Shown piece after piece: positions 1 to 7,078 of a stretch of 34,551 nucleotides of DNA. This stretch comes from Clostridia bacterium. Lineage in GTDB: Bacteria > Bacillota > Clostridia > Oscillospirales > UBA644. The stretch is taken from contig WHHJ01000016.1 of the NCBI GenBank assembly GCA_014872655.1, positions 1 through 34,551 of the forward strand, given 5' to 3'. The notes under the pieces were generated by a model. That model saw only the letters and a list, made by a program, of their open reading frames with translations, was not told the origin of the DNA and searched no databases. The translations under genes were made by a program, and so were the position numbers. Within the stretch, counting starts at the first letter, position 1. Each line of letters begins with the position of its first letter.

Positions 1-302
1 CTGTCATAAGTGATCACAATTTCTCCGTTTTTATTGGCATAAACGCTGACCGCTGCATTTTGTAAAACAGGTCCGACTGTGTATCCGGTATACTCGAGCA
101 AGGTTTTATCATATTTTATAATGAATTTTCCATTTCCGGTTTGACTATTTTCTGTAATGTTTAAGCCGATGTTTACAATAGAACCGATGGAGCCCGTTGA
201 TGTTTTTAATTCAAGAATGGTTTTGTCCTCCGCGGAAAAGGCTGATGCGTATCCGCATATAACGGCGGCACATAACAGGATGCAAAGAATCTTTTTTTTC
301 AT
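1..302 (-). CDS. Secreted protein with cohesin-like domain (N-terminal part, cut by window edge)
   Basis: Only the first 100 codons lie in the window; the gene runs off the left edge. The ATG at 302 is preceded on the minus strand by AAGGAGA at good spacing. Residues 1-22 form a signal peptide (MKKK, a hydrophobic stretch, then ASAFSA). The mature start reads as a beta-rich domain: TGSIGSIVNIGLNI, then GKFIIKYDKTLLEYTGY and a later VYANKNGEIVITYD. This alternation, with the 'YDxxxLEYxGY' pattern, is characteristic of cohesin-type domains, which bind dockerins or serve as surface adhesion modules. The fold call is by eye; dockerin binding is not shown. A divergent promoter pair separates it from serC. 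Confidence 0.6.
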   Translation of the reverse strand, partial: MKKKILCILLCAAVICGYASAFSAEDKTILELKTSTGSIGSIVNIGLNITENSQTGNGKFIIKYDKTLLEYTGYTVGPVLQNAAVSVYANKNGEIVITYD

Positions 303-332
303 AAAAAATCTCCTTAAACGGAATCTGTTTTT

Positions 333-361
333 ATTATATATCAAACAAAAGAAAATGTAAA
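333..361 (-). promoter_or_regulatory. Sigma-A-type promoter for the cohesin-like gene
   Basis: On the minus strand TTTACA (356-361) and TATAAT (333-338) are separated by 17 bp, about 30 bases upstream of the start codon at 302. Confidence 0.6.
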
Positions 362-410
362 CATGATTTGAAAAAAAACATTAAAAATATTCCAAAACCT
401 GGTTTTACTA

Positions 411-439
411 TTGACAGAAAGAAAAATATTCTTTATAAT
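411..439 (+). promoter_or_regulatory. Consensus sigma-A promoter for serC-serA
   Basis: A perfect TTGACA (411-416), a 17-bp spacer and a perfect TATAAT (434-439) lie 35 bases upstream of the serC start. It is back to back with the promoter of the cohesin-like gene. Confidence 0.85.
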
Positions 440-474
440 AATAAGTAATAGTAAATCATATGGGAGGATTTTGT

Positions 475-1554
475 ATGGATAGAGTTTATAACTTTTCGGC
501 AGGCCCTTCGATGATGCCGGAAGCTGTTTTGAAAAAAGCGCAGCAGGAGATGTTGTGTTGCGGTGACAGCGGCATGTCTGTTATGGAAATGAGCCATCGG
601 TCTAAGGCTTTTGACGCCATTATCAAAGGTGCAGAAAGTCTGTTAAGAGAATTGATGCACATTCCTGATAATTATAAGGTGTTGTTTTTGCAGGGCGGTG
701 GATCGACGCAGTTTTCCATGATCCCAATGAACTTGATGAAGAAAAAGAAGATTGACATTGTTGTTACCGGGCAGTGGGCGAAGAAAGCTTGTGAAGAGGC
801 TTCGCGTTATGGTCAGGTCAATGTTGTGGCTTCTTCTGCGGATAAAACATTCAGCTACATTCCGGAGTTGGATCCCGCTACGTTTGATCCCGATGCAGAT
901 TATTTTTATATTTGTCAAAATAATACGATTTACGGAACCCATTATGCAACATTACCTGAGACGGGGAATGTTCCGTTGGTGGCAGACTTGTCGTCATGTA
1001 TTTTAAGTGAGCCGGTTGATGTTTCCAAGTATGGGCTGATTTTTGCCGGAGCCCAGAAGAATTTGGGCCCTGCCGGGTTAACCATTGTTATCATCCGTGA
1101 GGATTTGGTTTCTGAAGCTATGGAAGGAACGCCGACGATGCTGAAATATACAACGCACGTTAAAGCTGAGTCGTTGTATAACACGCCGCCGACTTATGCG
1201 ATTTACATTTGTAAATTGATGTTGGAATGGATCCGCGATTTAGGCGGAGTAGATGTGATCTACGAGCAAAATATCAAAAAGGCAAAGATTTTATACGATT
1301 ATCTGGACGGGTCTCAGTTGTTCCAGCCGACGGTTCAGGGAACCAGCCGTTCGTTGATGAATGTTCCGTTTGTTACAGGCAGTGAAGAGTTGGATGCCAA
1401 ATTTGTAAAAGAAGCTACCGCTGCCGGACTTGTAAACTTGAAGGGACACCGTACGGTAGGCGGAATGCGTGCAAGTGTTTATAATGCAATGCCAATTGAA
1501 GGCGTAAAGAAGTTAGTTGACTTTATGTCTGATTTTGAGCAGAAGAATCGCTAA
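475..1554 (+). CDS. serC: Phosphoserine aminotransferase
   Basis: Transfers an amino group from glutamate to 3-phosphohydroxypyruvate to give phosphoserine, the second step of serine synthesis, in the cytoplasm. The PLP enzyme is 359 residues, the usual family length. It opens with the family signature YNFSAGPSMMP and has the PLP-binding lysine in AGAQKNLGPAG (Lys195). HYATLPETGNVPLVADLSS is also typical. An in-frame ATG at 460 exists, but GGGAGG sits between the two ATGs, seven bases before the ATG at 475, so 475 is chosen. The next gene, serA, starts 17 bases after the stop, so the two form an operon. Confidence 0.95.
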   Translation: MDRVYNFSAGPSMMPEAVLKKAQQEMLCCGDSGMSVMEMSHRSKAFDAIIKGAESLLRELMHIPDNYKVLFLQGGGSTQFSMIPMNLMKKKKIDIVVTGQWAKKACEEASRYGQVNVVASSADKTFSYIPELDPATFDPDADYFYICQNNTIYGTHYATLPETGNVPLVADLSSCILSEPVDVSKYGLIFAGAQKNLGPAGLTIVIIREDLVSEAMEGTPTMLKYTTHVKAESLYNTPPTYAIYICKLMLEWIRDLGGVDVIYEQNIKKAKILYDYLDGSQLFQPTVQGTSRSLMNVPFVTGSEELDAKFVKEATAAGLVNLKGHRTVGGMRASVYNAMPIEGVKKLVDFMSDFEQKNR

Positions 1555-1571
1555 GAAGTGGGGGCTGCAAC

Positions 1572-2738
1572 ATGTTTCAAATTAAAAAATTAAATAAAAT
1601 AGCCTCAGTAGGAACAGATCGGTTTTTGCCGGATTTGTTTGTATGCAATGAGGATTGTGAGGATCCGGATGGTATTCTGGTTCGGTCTGCGTCTATGCAT
1701 GAATATGCTTTTCAACCTCAGTTAAAGGCGATTGCTCGTGCCGGTGCAGGTACAAACAATATTCCCATTGATCGGTGTACACAAGAGGGGATTGTTGTTT
1801 TTAACGCTCCCGGTGCAAATGCTAATGCGGTTAAAGAGTTGGTCATCGCTTCGATGTTGATGGCTTCCAGAGATCTGGTAGGCGGTATTGAGTGGGTCAA
1901 GTCGATTCAGCACGAAGAAGGTTTGGGGAAATTGGTAGAAAAAGGAAAAAGCCAATTTGTAGGCCCGGAAATTTCAGGTAAAAAATTAGGTATTATCGGT
2001 CTTGGTGCAATTGGTATTTTAGTTGCCAATGTCGCCATCGATTTGGGGATGGAAGTTTACGGCTACGATCCGTATTTAACCGTTGATGCGGCTTTACGTC
2101 TATCCAAATATGTACATAAGGTAAACGATGTTTCTGAGTTATATGCAGTAAGTGATTATATTACAATTCACGTTCCGTTTATGAAAGAAACCGAGCATAC
2201 TATTTGCAGTGAGGCCATTGCGCAGATGAAAGACGGCGTTCGCATTTTGAATCTTGCTCGTGGTGAGTTAGTAGATGACGATGCAATCGCTCCTGCATTG
2301 GAAAGTGGAAAGGTTGCAAAGTACGTAACAGATTTCCCGAATGAAAAAGTTTTATCCATGAAAAATGTCATTTGTCTTCCTCACATCGGGGCTTCTACTC
2401 CGGAATCTGAAGAAAATTGCGCAGTGATGGCTGTTGACGAATTACAGGATTATTTATTAAACGGCAACATTCGAAACAGTGTAAATTTCCCAACCGTATT
2501 TTGCGAGAGAAGCACAGGTGTTCGTATCTGTGTGATGCATAAAAATGTTCCGACTATGTTAGGACAGATCACGGCGCTTATTGGAGACGAAAAGTTGAAT
2601 ATAGATCATATCACGTCTAAGTTTAAAGGCGATAATGCTTATACGATTATCGATTTAACTGAAAATCCGGAATCATCTCAGTTGACAGATAAAATCCGTC
2701 ACTTATCCGGCATCATTCGCGTACGTGAAATTCGGTAA
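1572..2738 (+). CDS. serA: D-3-phosphoglycerate dehydrogenase with ACT domain
   Basis: Oxidises 3-phosphoglycerate with NAD to 3-phosphohydroxypyruvate, supplying the substrate of SerC. At 388 residues it is of the short class. It has a Rossmann glycine motif, GLGAIG (143-148), followed by an aspartate in GYDPY. Catalytic-type residues are Arg230 (LNLARGEL) and His271 (LPHIGAST), with a glutamate near 258 that may complete the triad. The last ~75 residues, from VRICVMHKNVPTMLGQI, form an ACT domain, which in this family usually mediates serine feedback inhibition. No second regulatory (ASB) domain is present. The start follows GTGGGGG, eight bases upstream. Confidence 0.93.
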   Translation: MFQIKKLNKIASVGTDRFLPDLFVCNEDCEDPDGILVRSASMHEYAFQPQLKAIARAGAGTNNIPIDRCTQEGIVVFNAPGANANAVKELVIASMLMASRDLVGGIEWVKSIQHEEGLGKLVEKGKSQFVGPEISGKKLGIIGLGAIGILVANVAIDLGMEVYGYDPYLTVDAALRLSKYVHKVNDVSELYAVSDYITIHVPFMKETEHTICSEAIAQMKDGVRILNLARGELVDDDAIAPALESGKVAKYVTDFPNEKVLSMKNVICLPHIGASTPESEENCAVMAVDELQDYLLNGNIRNSVNFPTVFCERSTGVRICVMHKNVPTMLGQITALIGDEKLNIDHITSKFKGDNAYTIIDLTENPESSQLTDKIRHLSGIIRVREIR

Positions 2739-2753
2739 AATTTGATATTGAAT

Positions 2754-2790
2754 AAGAAGAGGGCTATTTTATAAGATAAGCCCTCTTCTT
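2754..2790 (+). terminator. Intrinsic terminator-like hairpin after serA
   Basis: A perfect 12-bp stem, AAGAAGAGGGCT (2754-2765) with AGCCCTCTTCTT (2779-2790), begins 15 bases after the serA stop. The run of T after the stem is poor, so termination is inferred mainly from stem strength and position. Confidence 0.65.
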
Positions 2791-3131
2791 CATTGCATTA
2801 AAATAGTTTAAATTGATTGCATGATATAATCTGGTGGTCACTTTGCAACCTGGTATAATTTGACTTTTATGGAAGTGTCTGATTAGGAAGTCGAATATCT
2901 GTTTTATATTTTTTAAATATTTGTTGTTTTAGGCGGTAGCGGGAAGATTGCTTGAGAAAATCAAAATGACAGATATATAAATAATATTTTCTGGATGATA
3001 GAAAAGGACATTTACTGATATAAACTAGTGGATAGGTTTTCTTGCAAAAAGCGATGTCTTTATTGTTTTCTCCGAGAAGAGTTGTTGAGTAATTGTATTA
3101 TAATTGAGAACATTAACAACTATAAAATATA
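2791..3131. other. Gene-free stretch between serA and the CBM9 cluster
   Basis: No open reading frame with a plausible ribosome binding site was seen on either strand. Two extended -10 boxes on the plus strand, TGATATAAT (2822-2830) and TGGTATAAT (2851-2859), could start a short transcript that would end at the hairpin at 3132-3168. No good -35 box accompanies them and no known RNA family was recognised. Confidence 0.35.
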
Positions 3132-3168
3132 AAAAATCCGTAACCTTTTTATAAGGTTACGGATTTTT
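3132..3168 (-). terminator. Terminator of first CBM9-like gene, probably bidirectional
   Basis: A 16-bp perfect stem, AAAAATCCGTAACCTT (3132-3147) with its complement (3153-3168), has A-rich and T-rich flanks on both sides. It lies 18 bases beyond the stop codon of the minus-strand gene and could also end plus-strand transcription. Confidence 0.85.
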
Positions 3169-3186
3169 ATGATTAGATTTTATGAA

Positions 3187-4908
3187 TTATTCGTTGTCTG
3201 TATTATCTTCAGAAGTTTCTTCTTCAGCTACTTCTTCTGTTTCTTCTTCAGCCGTTTCTTCGCCTTCAACTTCTTCCTCGGTTTCTTCTTCGGAAACTTC
3301 TTCCTCAGATTCCACTTCGCCGGCCTTCTTTTTCTTATTTACAGCAACAATGATAATCACAACAACAGCTACAACTACGATTGCTCCCACAACGATCAGA
3401 ACGATCTGCCATGTTTGCAGTCCGCTTTCTTCTTCGGCAGGAGCTTCGTTTACAAGTCCGTCCGCACCGGATTTATCGTCATCATCATTCGTTGTACCTG
3501 CAATTAGTTCATCATTTTCAACCAACAATTTAATAATATCAAATTTGATATTGGCTAATGCTTCTGCATCATCAGTAATTTCAGATCCATCTTCATTTAA
3601 GAAGCCTTTTGCCTCGTTTACTTTATCCTGAATAACCGTCCAGTCACCGGAGTTGAAATCAGCTTCTTTCAGTTCGCCAACCACGTCAAGAAGTTCTTTG
3701 AGCGTCATGGTTGTTGTCATCTGGATTCTGGCTTCTTTCATGCTGATAACAGCTGCTGTCAATTCTTCTAATGTGTTAGATTCTGTTAAACCTTCTGCTG
3801 CCTGAGCTGCTGTTTTGAGGTTTGCGATACTGTCTGCTGCGTAATATTTTTCATATGCAGTATCGCTGGAAATTTTTGTTGCGATTTCCAATTCGCTCTG
3901 CAACGCACTGTAAGCTTCTGCACTGTCTGCAAAGGTGATAGAAGAAACATCGTTTCCGTCTTCAACACCCGGGGTTTCCGTTCCGGGTTCTTCTGTTGGC
4001 GCTTGACCAAGTTTTTCTACTAACGTAATCGTGTTGTAATATTTAGGATAATTGAAACGATCTTTTCCTCCGCCGAAATCTGCAAACAAGTTGATTAGTT
4101 GCTGTGTTTCCGCAATATCTGTTTCATTAATAACAAATCCTTCAGAAATCCAGTCATAATCAATCAAGGTGAAGCCAATGCCCATTTTTGTGCCGACTTT
4201 AAATTCAGGCTCTTGCCCATTAACGTTCAAGGCAGATGCCGGTAAGTAAGCCTCGATCCAGTACTCGTCTAACAGGTATTTTCTGTCTATACCATTTTCT
4301 TTAATCGTATCTTCTCTTTTATTGGTTGCAGAGCCCATCTGAACGCCGGAGCCCTCATATGCACTTTCCCACATCCAGTACTCAAACCATCTGCCGGACT
4401 CTGTCGGACACATGCCGTTTCCGGACATACTGGCGTATGCTGTAAAAGTAAAACACATTGCGCAGTCAGATTTACTTGTACGTCTTTTGTAAAGGGGGTC
4501 AATAACAACCTGAACAGCATCCATTGCATTGAATGCGACACCATTAATGTCCGCGGCCCAAGATTGTGTTTCGTCTTTTACATGCCAAGCAAAGTAAAGA
4601 CCTTCTTTGCCTTCAGCGTTGGACCAAACAGCTTTTAGTTCTCCGCTTGCTCCTGAAGTTGTCGGATTTTTTGCATATCCGCCGTTTGCAACGCAGTCCT
4701 TCAGATTTAATTGAATTGTTAATGTTTCTCCGCTCCAAGTTGCATCGCTCAAGTCTCCATCCAATGTCGGAACGGTTGAGGTCAACGGAAGCTCATAATT
4801 TTTTGTTCCATTTTCTCCTGTGGTTGTGGCTGCAAATGTCGTAATGCTGAATAAACTCAACATTATGGCAAGAGCCATCATCATAGATAAAATTGATTTT
4901 CTTGTCAA
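3187..4908 (-). CDS. Surface protein A: signal peptide, CBM9-like domain, FIVAR-like repeats, TM helix, Glu-rich tail
   Basis: Predicted membrane-anchored surface protein, 573 residues from the chosen start. In order: a signal peptide ending at TTFAA; a domain of about 250 residues opening with TVPTLDGDLSDATW and continuing with EGLYFAWHVKD, NAMDAVQVVIDPLYK and YWIEAYLPASALN, the pattern of the family 9 carbohydrate-binding (CBM9/DOMON-like) fold; two helical FIVAR-like repeats; a ~25-residue hydrophobic helix; a KKKK stop-transfer; and a 49-residue tail, more than half Glu/Asp, expected in the cytoplasm. Start: an ATG at 4926 has no ribosome binding site, while AAAGGTGG lies seven bases before a TTG at 4908, so TTG is chosen. 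It is a paralogue of the next two minus-strand genes. The ligand is unknown. Confidence 0.8.
   Translation of the reverse strand: MTRKSILSMMMALAIMLSLFSITTFAATTTGENGTKNYELPLTSTVPTLDGDLSDATWSGETLTIQLNLKDCVANGGYAKNPTTSGASGELKAVWSNAEGKEGLYFAWHVKDETQSWAADINGVAFNAMDAVQVVIDPLYKRRTSKSDCAMCFTFTAYASMSGNGMCPTESGRWFEYWMWESAYEGSGVQMGSATNKREDTIKENGIDRKYLLDEYWIEAYLPASALNVNGQEPEFKVGTKMGIGFTLIDYDWISEGFVINETDIAETQQLINLFADFGGGKDRFNYPKYYNTITLVEKLGQAPTEEPGTETPGVEDGNDVSSITFADSAEAYSALQSELEIATKISSDTAYEKYYAADSIANLKTAAQAAEGLTESNTLEELTAAVISMKEARIQMTTTMTLKELLDVVGELKEADFNSGDWTVIQDKVNEAKGFLNEDGSEITDDAEALANIKFDIIKLLVENDELIAGTTNDDDDKSGADGLVNEAPAEEESGLQTWQIVLIVVGAIVVVAVVVIIIVAVNKKKKAGEVESEEEVSEEETEEEVEGEETAEEETEEVAEEETSEDNTDNE
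3200..3325. repeat. Low-complexity GAA/GAG-rich tract encoding the acidic tail
   Basis: On the minus strand this is an imperfect repeat of GAAGAA-type codons, broken by Val, Thr, Ser and Gly codons, that encodes the Glu-rich tail of surface protein A. Such tracts can vary in length between strains. Confidence 0.7.
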
Positions 4909-4940
4909 TTTTAGCCCACCTTTCATTTATTTTCAGATAT

Positions 4941-4969
4941 ATAATAATATAAATCTGCGAAAAAGTAAA
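4941..4969 (-). promoter_or_regulatory. Candidate promoter of surface protein A
   Basis: Minus-strand TTTACT (4964-4969), a 17-bp spacer and TATTAT (4941-4946), 32 bases before the TTG start. Confidence 0.5.
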
Positions 4970-5058
4970 TATGCAAAACAGACATTTTTTTTTGAAGTTT
5001 GTGATATAAATGTGAAATTTGACAAGATTTTAGGGTTTGGATAAAAACGGATTGCATT

Positions 5059-5072
5059 ATGTTTTAAAACAT
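5059..5072. repeat. 14-bp palindrome upstream of surface protein A
   Basis: ATGTTTTAAAACAT is a perfect palindrome flanked by two direct copies of ATTGCAT (5051-5057 and 5079-5085). It lies about 90-105 bases upstream of the candidate promoter and may be a regulator site. Alternatively, it may belong to the untranslated end of the gene upstream. Confidence 0.35.
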
Positions 5073-5139
5073 CCTTTTATTGCATCGCAAAACCTAAAAG
5101 AAGAAGCTTTTTTACAAATTTTTGGTCTTTGTTTGTAAA

Positions 5140-5153
5140 ATTGTCCGGACAAT
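5140..5153. repeat. 14-bp palindrome ATTGTCCGGACAAT
   Basis: A perfect palindrome between surface proteins B and A, 54 bases past the stop of B. It could be an operator or, with the TTTT that follows on the minus strand, a poor terminator; it has no proper loop. No other terminator for B is evident in this gap. Confidence 0.35.
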
Positions 5154-5207
5154 GTCTGTGCAAAATGATATTCCAATCGGGACACGTTCTCTTGTGTGAA
5201 ATTTGTT

Positions 5208-6890
5208 TTACAATTTCTTTGCAAAAGAGCGATTTCTCTTTGTGAAAATCAATATCAAAACAATTCCAATGGTTAAAACGGACACAAATATCATGGTTAT
5301 GATTTCCGGTAATAAGCTTTGAGGTAAAGTCGTATGTGTTATTTTATATAAATTCCCATTTGCAGATTTCAAGGTATCTAATGCTTGTTGGAGCTCTTCT
5401 TGGGTTGTATCTTCTCTGGTTAAAACAGCTTTTGCGTTTTCACGTGCTGCAGAAAAAACTTCCCATGTTTCAGGGGAATAATTAGATTCTACATAGTTTT
5501 GTGTGCTAATGATAAAGGCATCTAATTGCCCGCGTAACACATCTTGCTCTTCTTTGCCGACTGTATTTTCAGCCTCGGTTAGTACCAAATTTGCGATCGC
5601 ATCGGCTAAGGCCGTTTTAGCAGATTGTGCAGCAGCACTCTCCGGTTCATTGATATGCAACTTTGCTTCGTTTAATGCAGAAACAAGGTTGTCCCATGAT
5701 TGTTGTGTATATTTTTCTTTAATTAACCCTTCTGCTCTGGAAATATACATTTCCAAAGTGTCTTGTTGAATCGGAACTAAATAAGCTACTGCATTAGCGA
5801 TTTTGTCTCGGGCATCCACTAATTCTGTTAATGAATTGGTGATAGATAATTGCTCCGCATAAGCAACCGCATTCTTTAATGCAGTCATTGAAACGTTGGT
5901 ATATTTATTTTGTGTTTTTGTATTGTTAATATAGTTTGCGTTTGCGTTAGATATTTCTGTCTGAAGCGCTTGATAAGCTTTTTCAGTGTCTTTTAAAACG
6001 TCCGCTTCTTTTTCATTTTCCGTTAACGTTCCTTGCGTGTTTCCCAGGTATGCATTGTTATAATATTTCGGCGAATTAAATTTATCTGTTCCGTTTCCGA
6101 AATCTGTACACATATTGATTAGATCTTGACTTTCTTCCGGGAATTGAGGAATATAGGATTGCATATCCAGATTATAATCGACTAATGAAAAACCGATACC
6201 TAAATTTTCACCCACAACGCCTTCCGGTATATCGTGATTAATATCCATAGCTTTCCACGGGATATAGGCTTCGATAACGTATCCAAATACAAGCCATTCC
6301 CGGTCTCCCTGTGTATCTTCGATTTTATCTAATTTTGCAGCTACTTGTACATCTGCATTGCTGATAGCTCCAGCCCAGACCCAATGTTCCCACCATGCAG
6401 CCGGTTCACTGGGGACAGAGCCATTGCCGGAAATGGACGTGTAGGGTGCAAATGTAAAGCACATGGCACAGTTTTTTATGCCGGCATATTGTTTGTGCAT
6501 CGGGTCGATGACAACTTGAACACAGTCCATGGAATTCAGCTGATTAGATGTTTTGTCTACGGCAAAACTTTGAGTAGGGTCATCAACGATCCATCTAAAA
6601 TATAACCCTTCACGACCTTCTTGATTAGACCAGATAACGGACAGCTCTGCTTTCGCGCCGTCTGTTGTGTCCGGGAATTGTACATATCCGCCATTTTGTA
6701 AGCATTCTTCTGCAGATAGATAGATGGTTTTTGCCCCTTCCCATTCAGGATCATAACCAATTCCGTCGATAATGGGTGCAGATTCTCGCAGGGGAATAAT
6801 GTATTCTTTCTTTTGTATTGCAGCCGAAGAAAATGCAAAACAAATTAAGGCTGCAAGAGTAATAGTAAAAGTTAAAAAATATTTTTTCAT
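5208..6890 (-). CDS. Surface protein B: signal peptide, CBM9-like domain, FIVAR-like repeats, TM helix, short basic tail
   Basis: Second of three consecutive paralogues, 560 residues. The signal peptide (MKKYFLTFTITLAALICFAF) is followed by a CBM9-like domain (APIIDGIGYDPEWEGAK, EGLYFRWIVDD, NSMDCVQVVIDPMHK, YVIEAYIPWKAMD). Three FIVAR-like helical repeats follow, the clearest opening with YTQQSWDNLVSALNEAK and YSPETWEVFSAARENAK. A C-terminal membrane helix ends in a short basic tail, KRNRSFAKKL. Conserved with its neighbours are a CxxNGGY motif and a CAMCFTF segment (shared with A). A GTG at 6902 is in frame, but the ATG at 6890 gives a normal signal peptide and is chosen; the ribosome binding site is weak for either. 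Likely role: glycan or ligand binding at the cell surface (inferred). Confidence 0.8.
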   Translation of the reverse strand: MKKYFLTFTITLAALICFAFSSAAIQKKEYIIPLRESAPIIDGIGYDPEWEGAKTIYLSAEECLQNGGYVQFPDTTDGAKAELSVIWSNQEGREGLYFRWIVDDPTQSFAVDKTSNQLNSMDCVQVVIDPMHKQYAGIKNCAMCFTFAPYTSISGNGSVPSEPAAWWEHWVWAGAISNADVQVAAKLDKIEDTQGDREWLVFGYVIEAYIPWKAMDINHDIPEGVVGENLGIGFSLVDYNLDMQSYIPQFPEESQDLINMCTDFGNGTDKFNSPKYYNNAYLGNTQGTLTENEKEADVLKDTEKAYQALQTEISNANANYINNTKTQNKYTNVSMTALKNAVAYAEQLSITNSLTELVDARDKIANAVAYLVPIQQDTLEMYISRAEGLIKEKYTQQSWDNLVSALNEAKLHINEPESAAAQSAKTALADAIANLVLTEAENTVGKEEQDVLRGQLDAFIISTQNYVESNYSPETWEVFSAARENAKAVLTREDTTQEELQQALDTLKSANGNLYKITHTTLPQSLLPEIITMIFVSVLTIGIVLILIFTKRNRSFAKKL

Positions 6891-6940
6891 ATGGCCGCTC
6901 ACGCTTTTATATAAATAATAGTCTAAATTTTTCTATTTGT

Positions 6941-6969
6941 ATGATATCAAAAAACAATAAATTTGTAAA
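6941..6969 (-). promoter_or_regulatory. Candidate promoter of surface protein B
   Basis: Minus-strand TTTACA (6964-6969), a 17-bp spacer and TATCAT (6941-6946), about 50 bases before the ATG. Confidence 0.5.
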
Positions 6970-7029
6970 TTTCCGATTCGGACATGTTTTGATATCGTGA
7001 CTCTTGTGTTTGCCATAAAAATGTGGCAA

Positions 7030-7067
7030 TTAAAGAGCGGTTTCTCAACGGGAAAACCGCTCTTTAA
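7030..7067 (-). terminator. Terminator of surface protein C
   Basis: A 14-bp perfect stem, TTAAAGAGCGGTTT (7030-7043) with its complement (7054-7067), lies 11 bases past the stop of the gene. The T run after it on the minus strand is short. Confidence 0.75.
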
Positions 7068-7078
7068 ATTTTTATGAA

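Noticed and set aside
157..360. Plus-strand frame of 67 codons at the left edge
   Set aside because: Opposite the signal-peptide gene on the minus strand, without ribosome binding site.
3200..3325. CRISPR array or tandem satellite
   Set aside because: The repeat is an imperfect codon-level tract inside a coding frame, without spacers of constant length.
3182..3631. Ser-rich 149-codon plus-strand frame near the end of surface protein A
   Set aside because: Mirror of the Glu-rich repeat on the other strand; the serine runs simply reflect the TTC-type codons opposite GAA.
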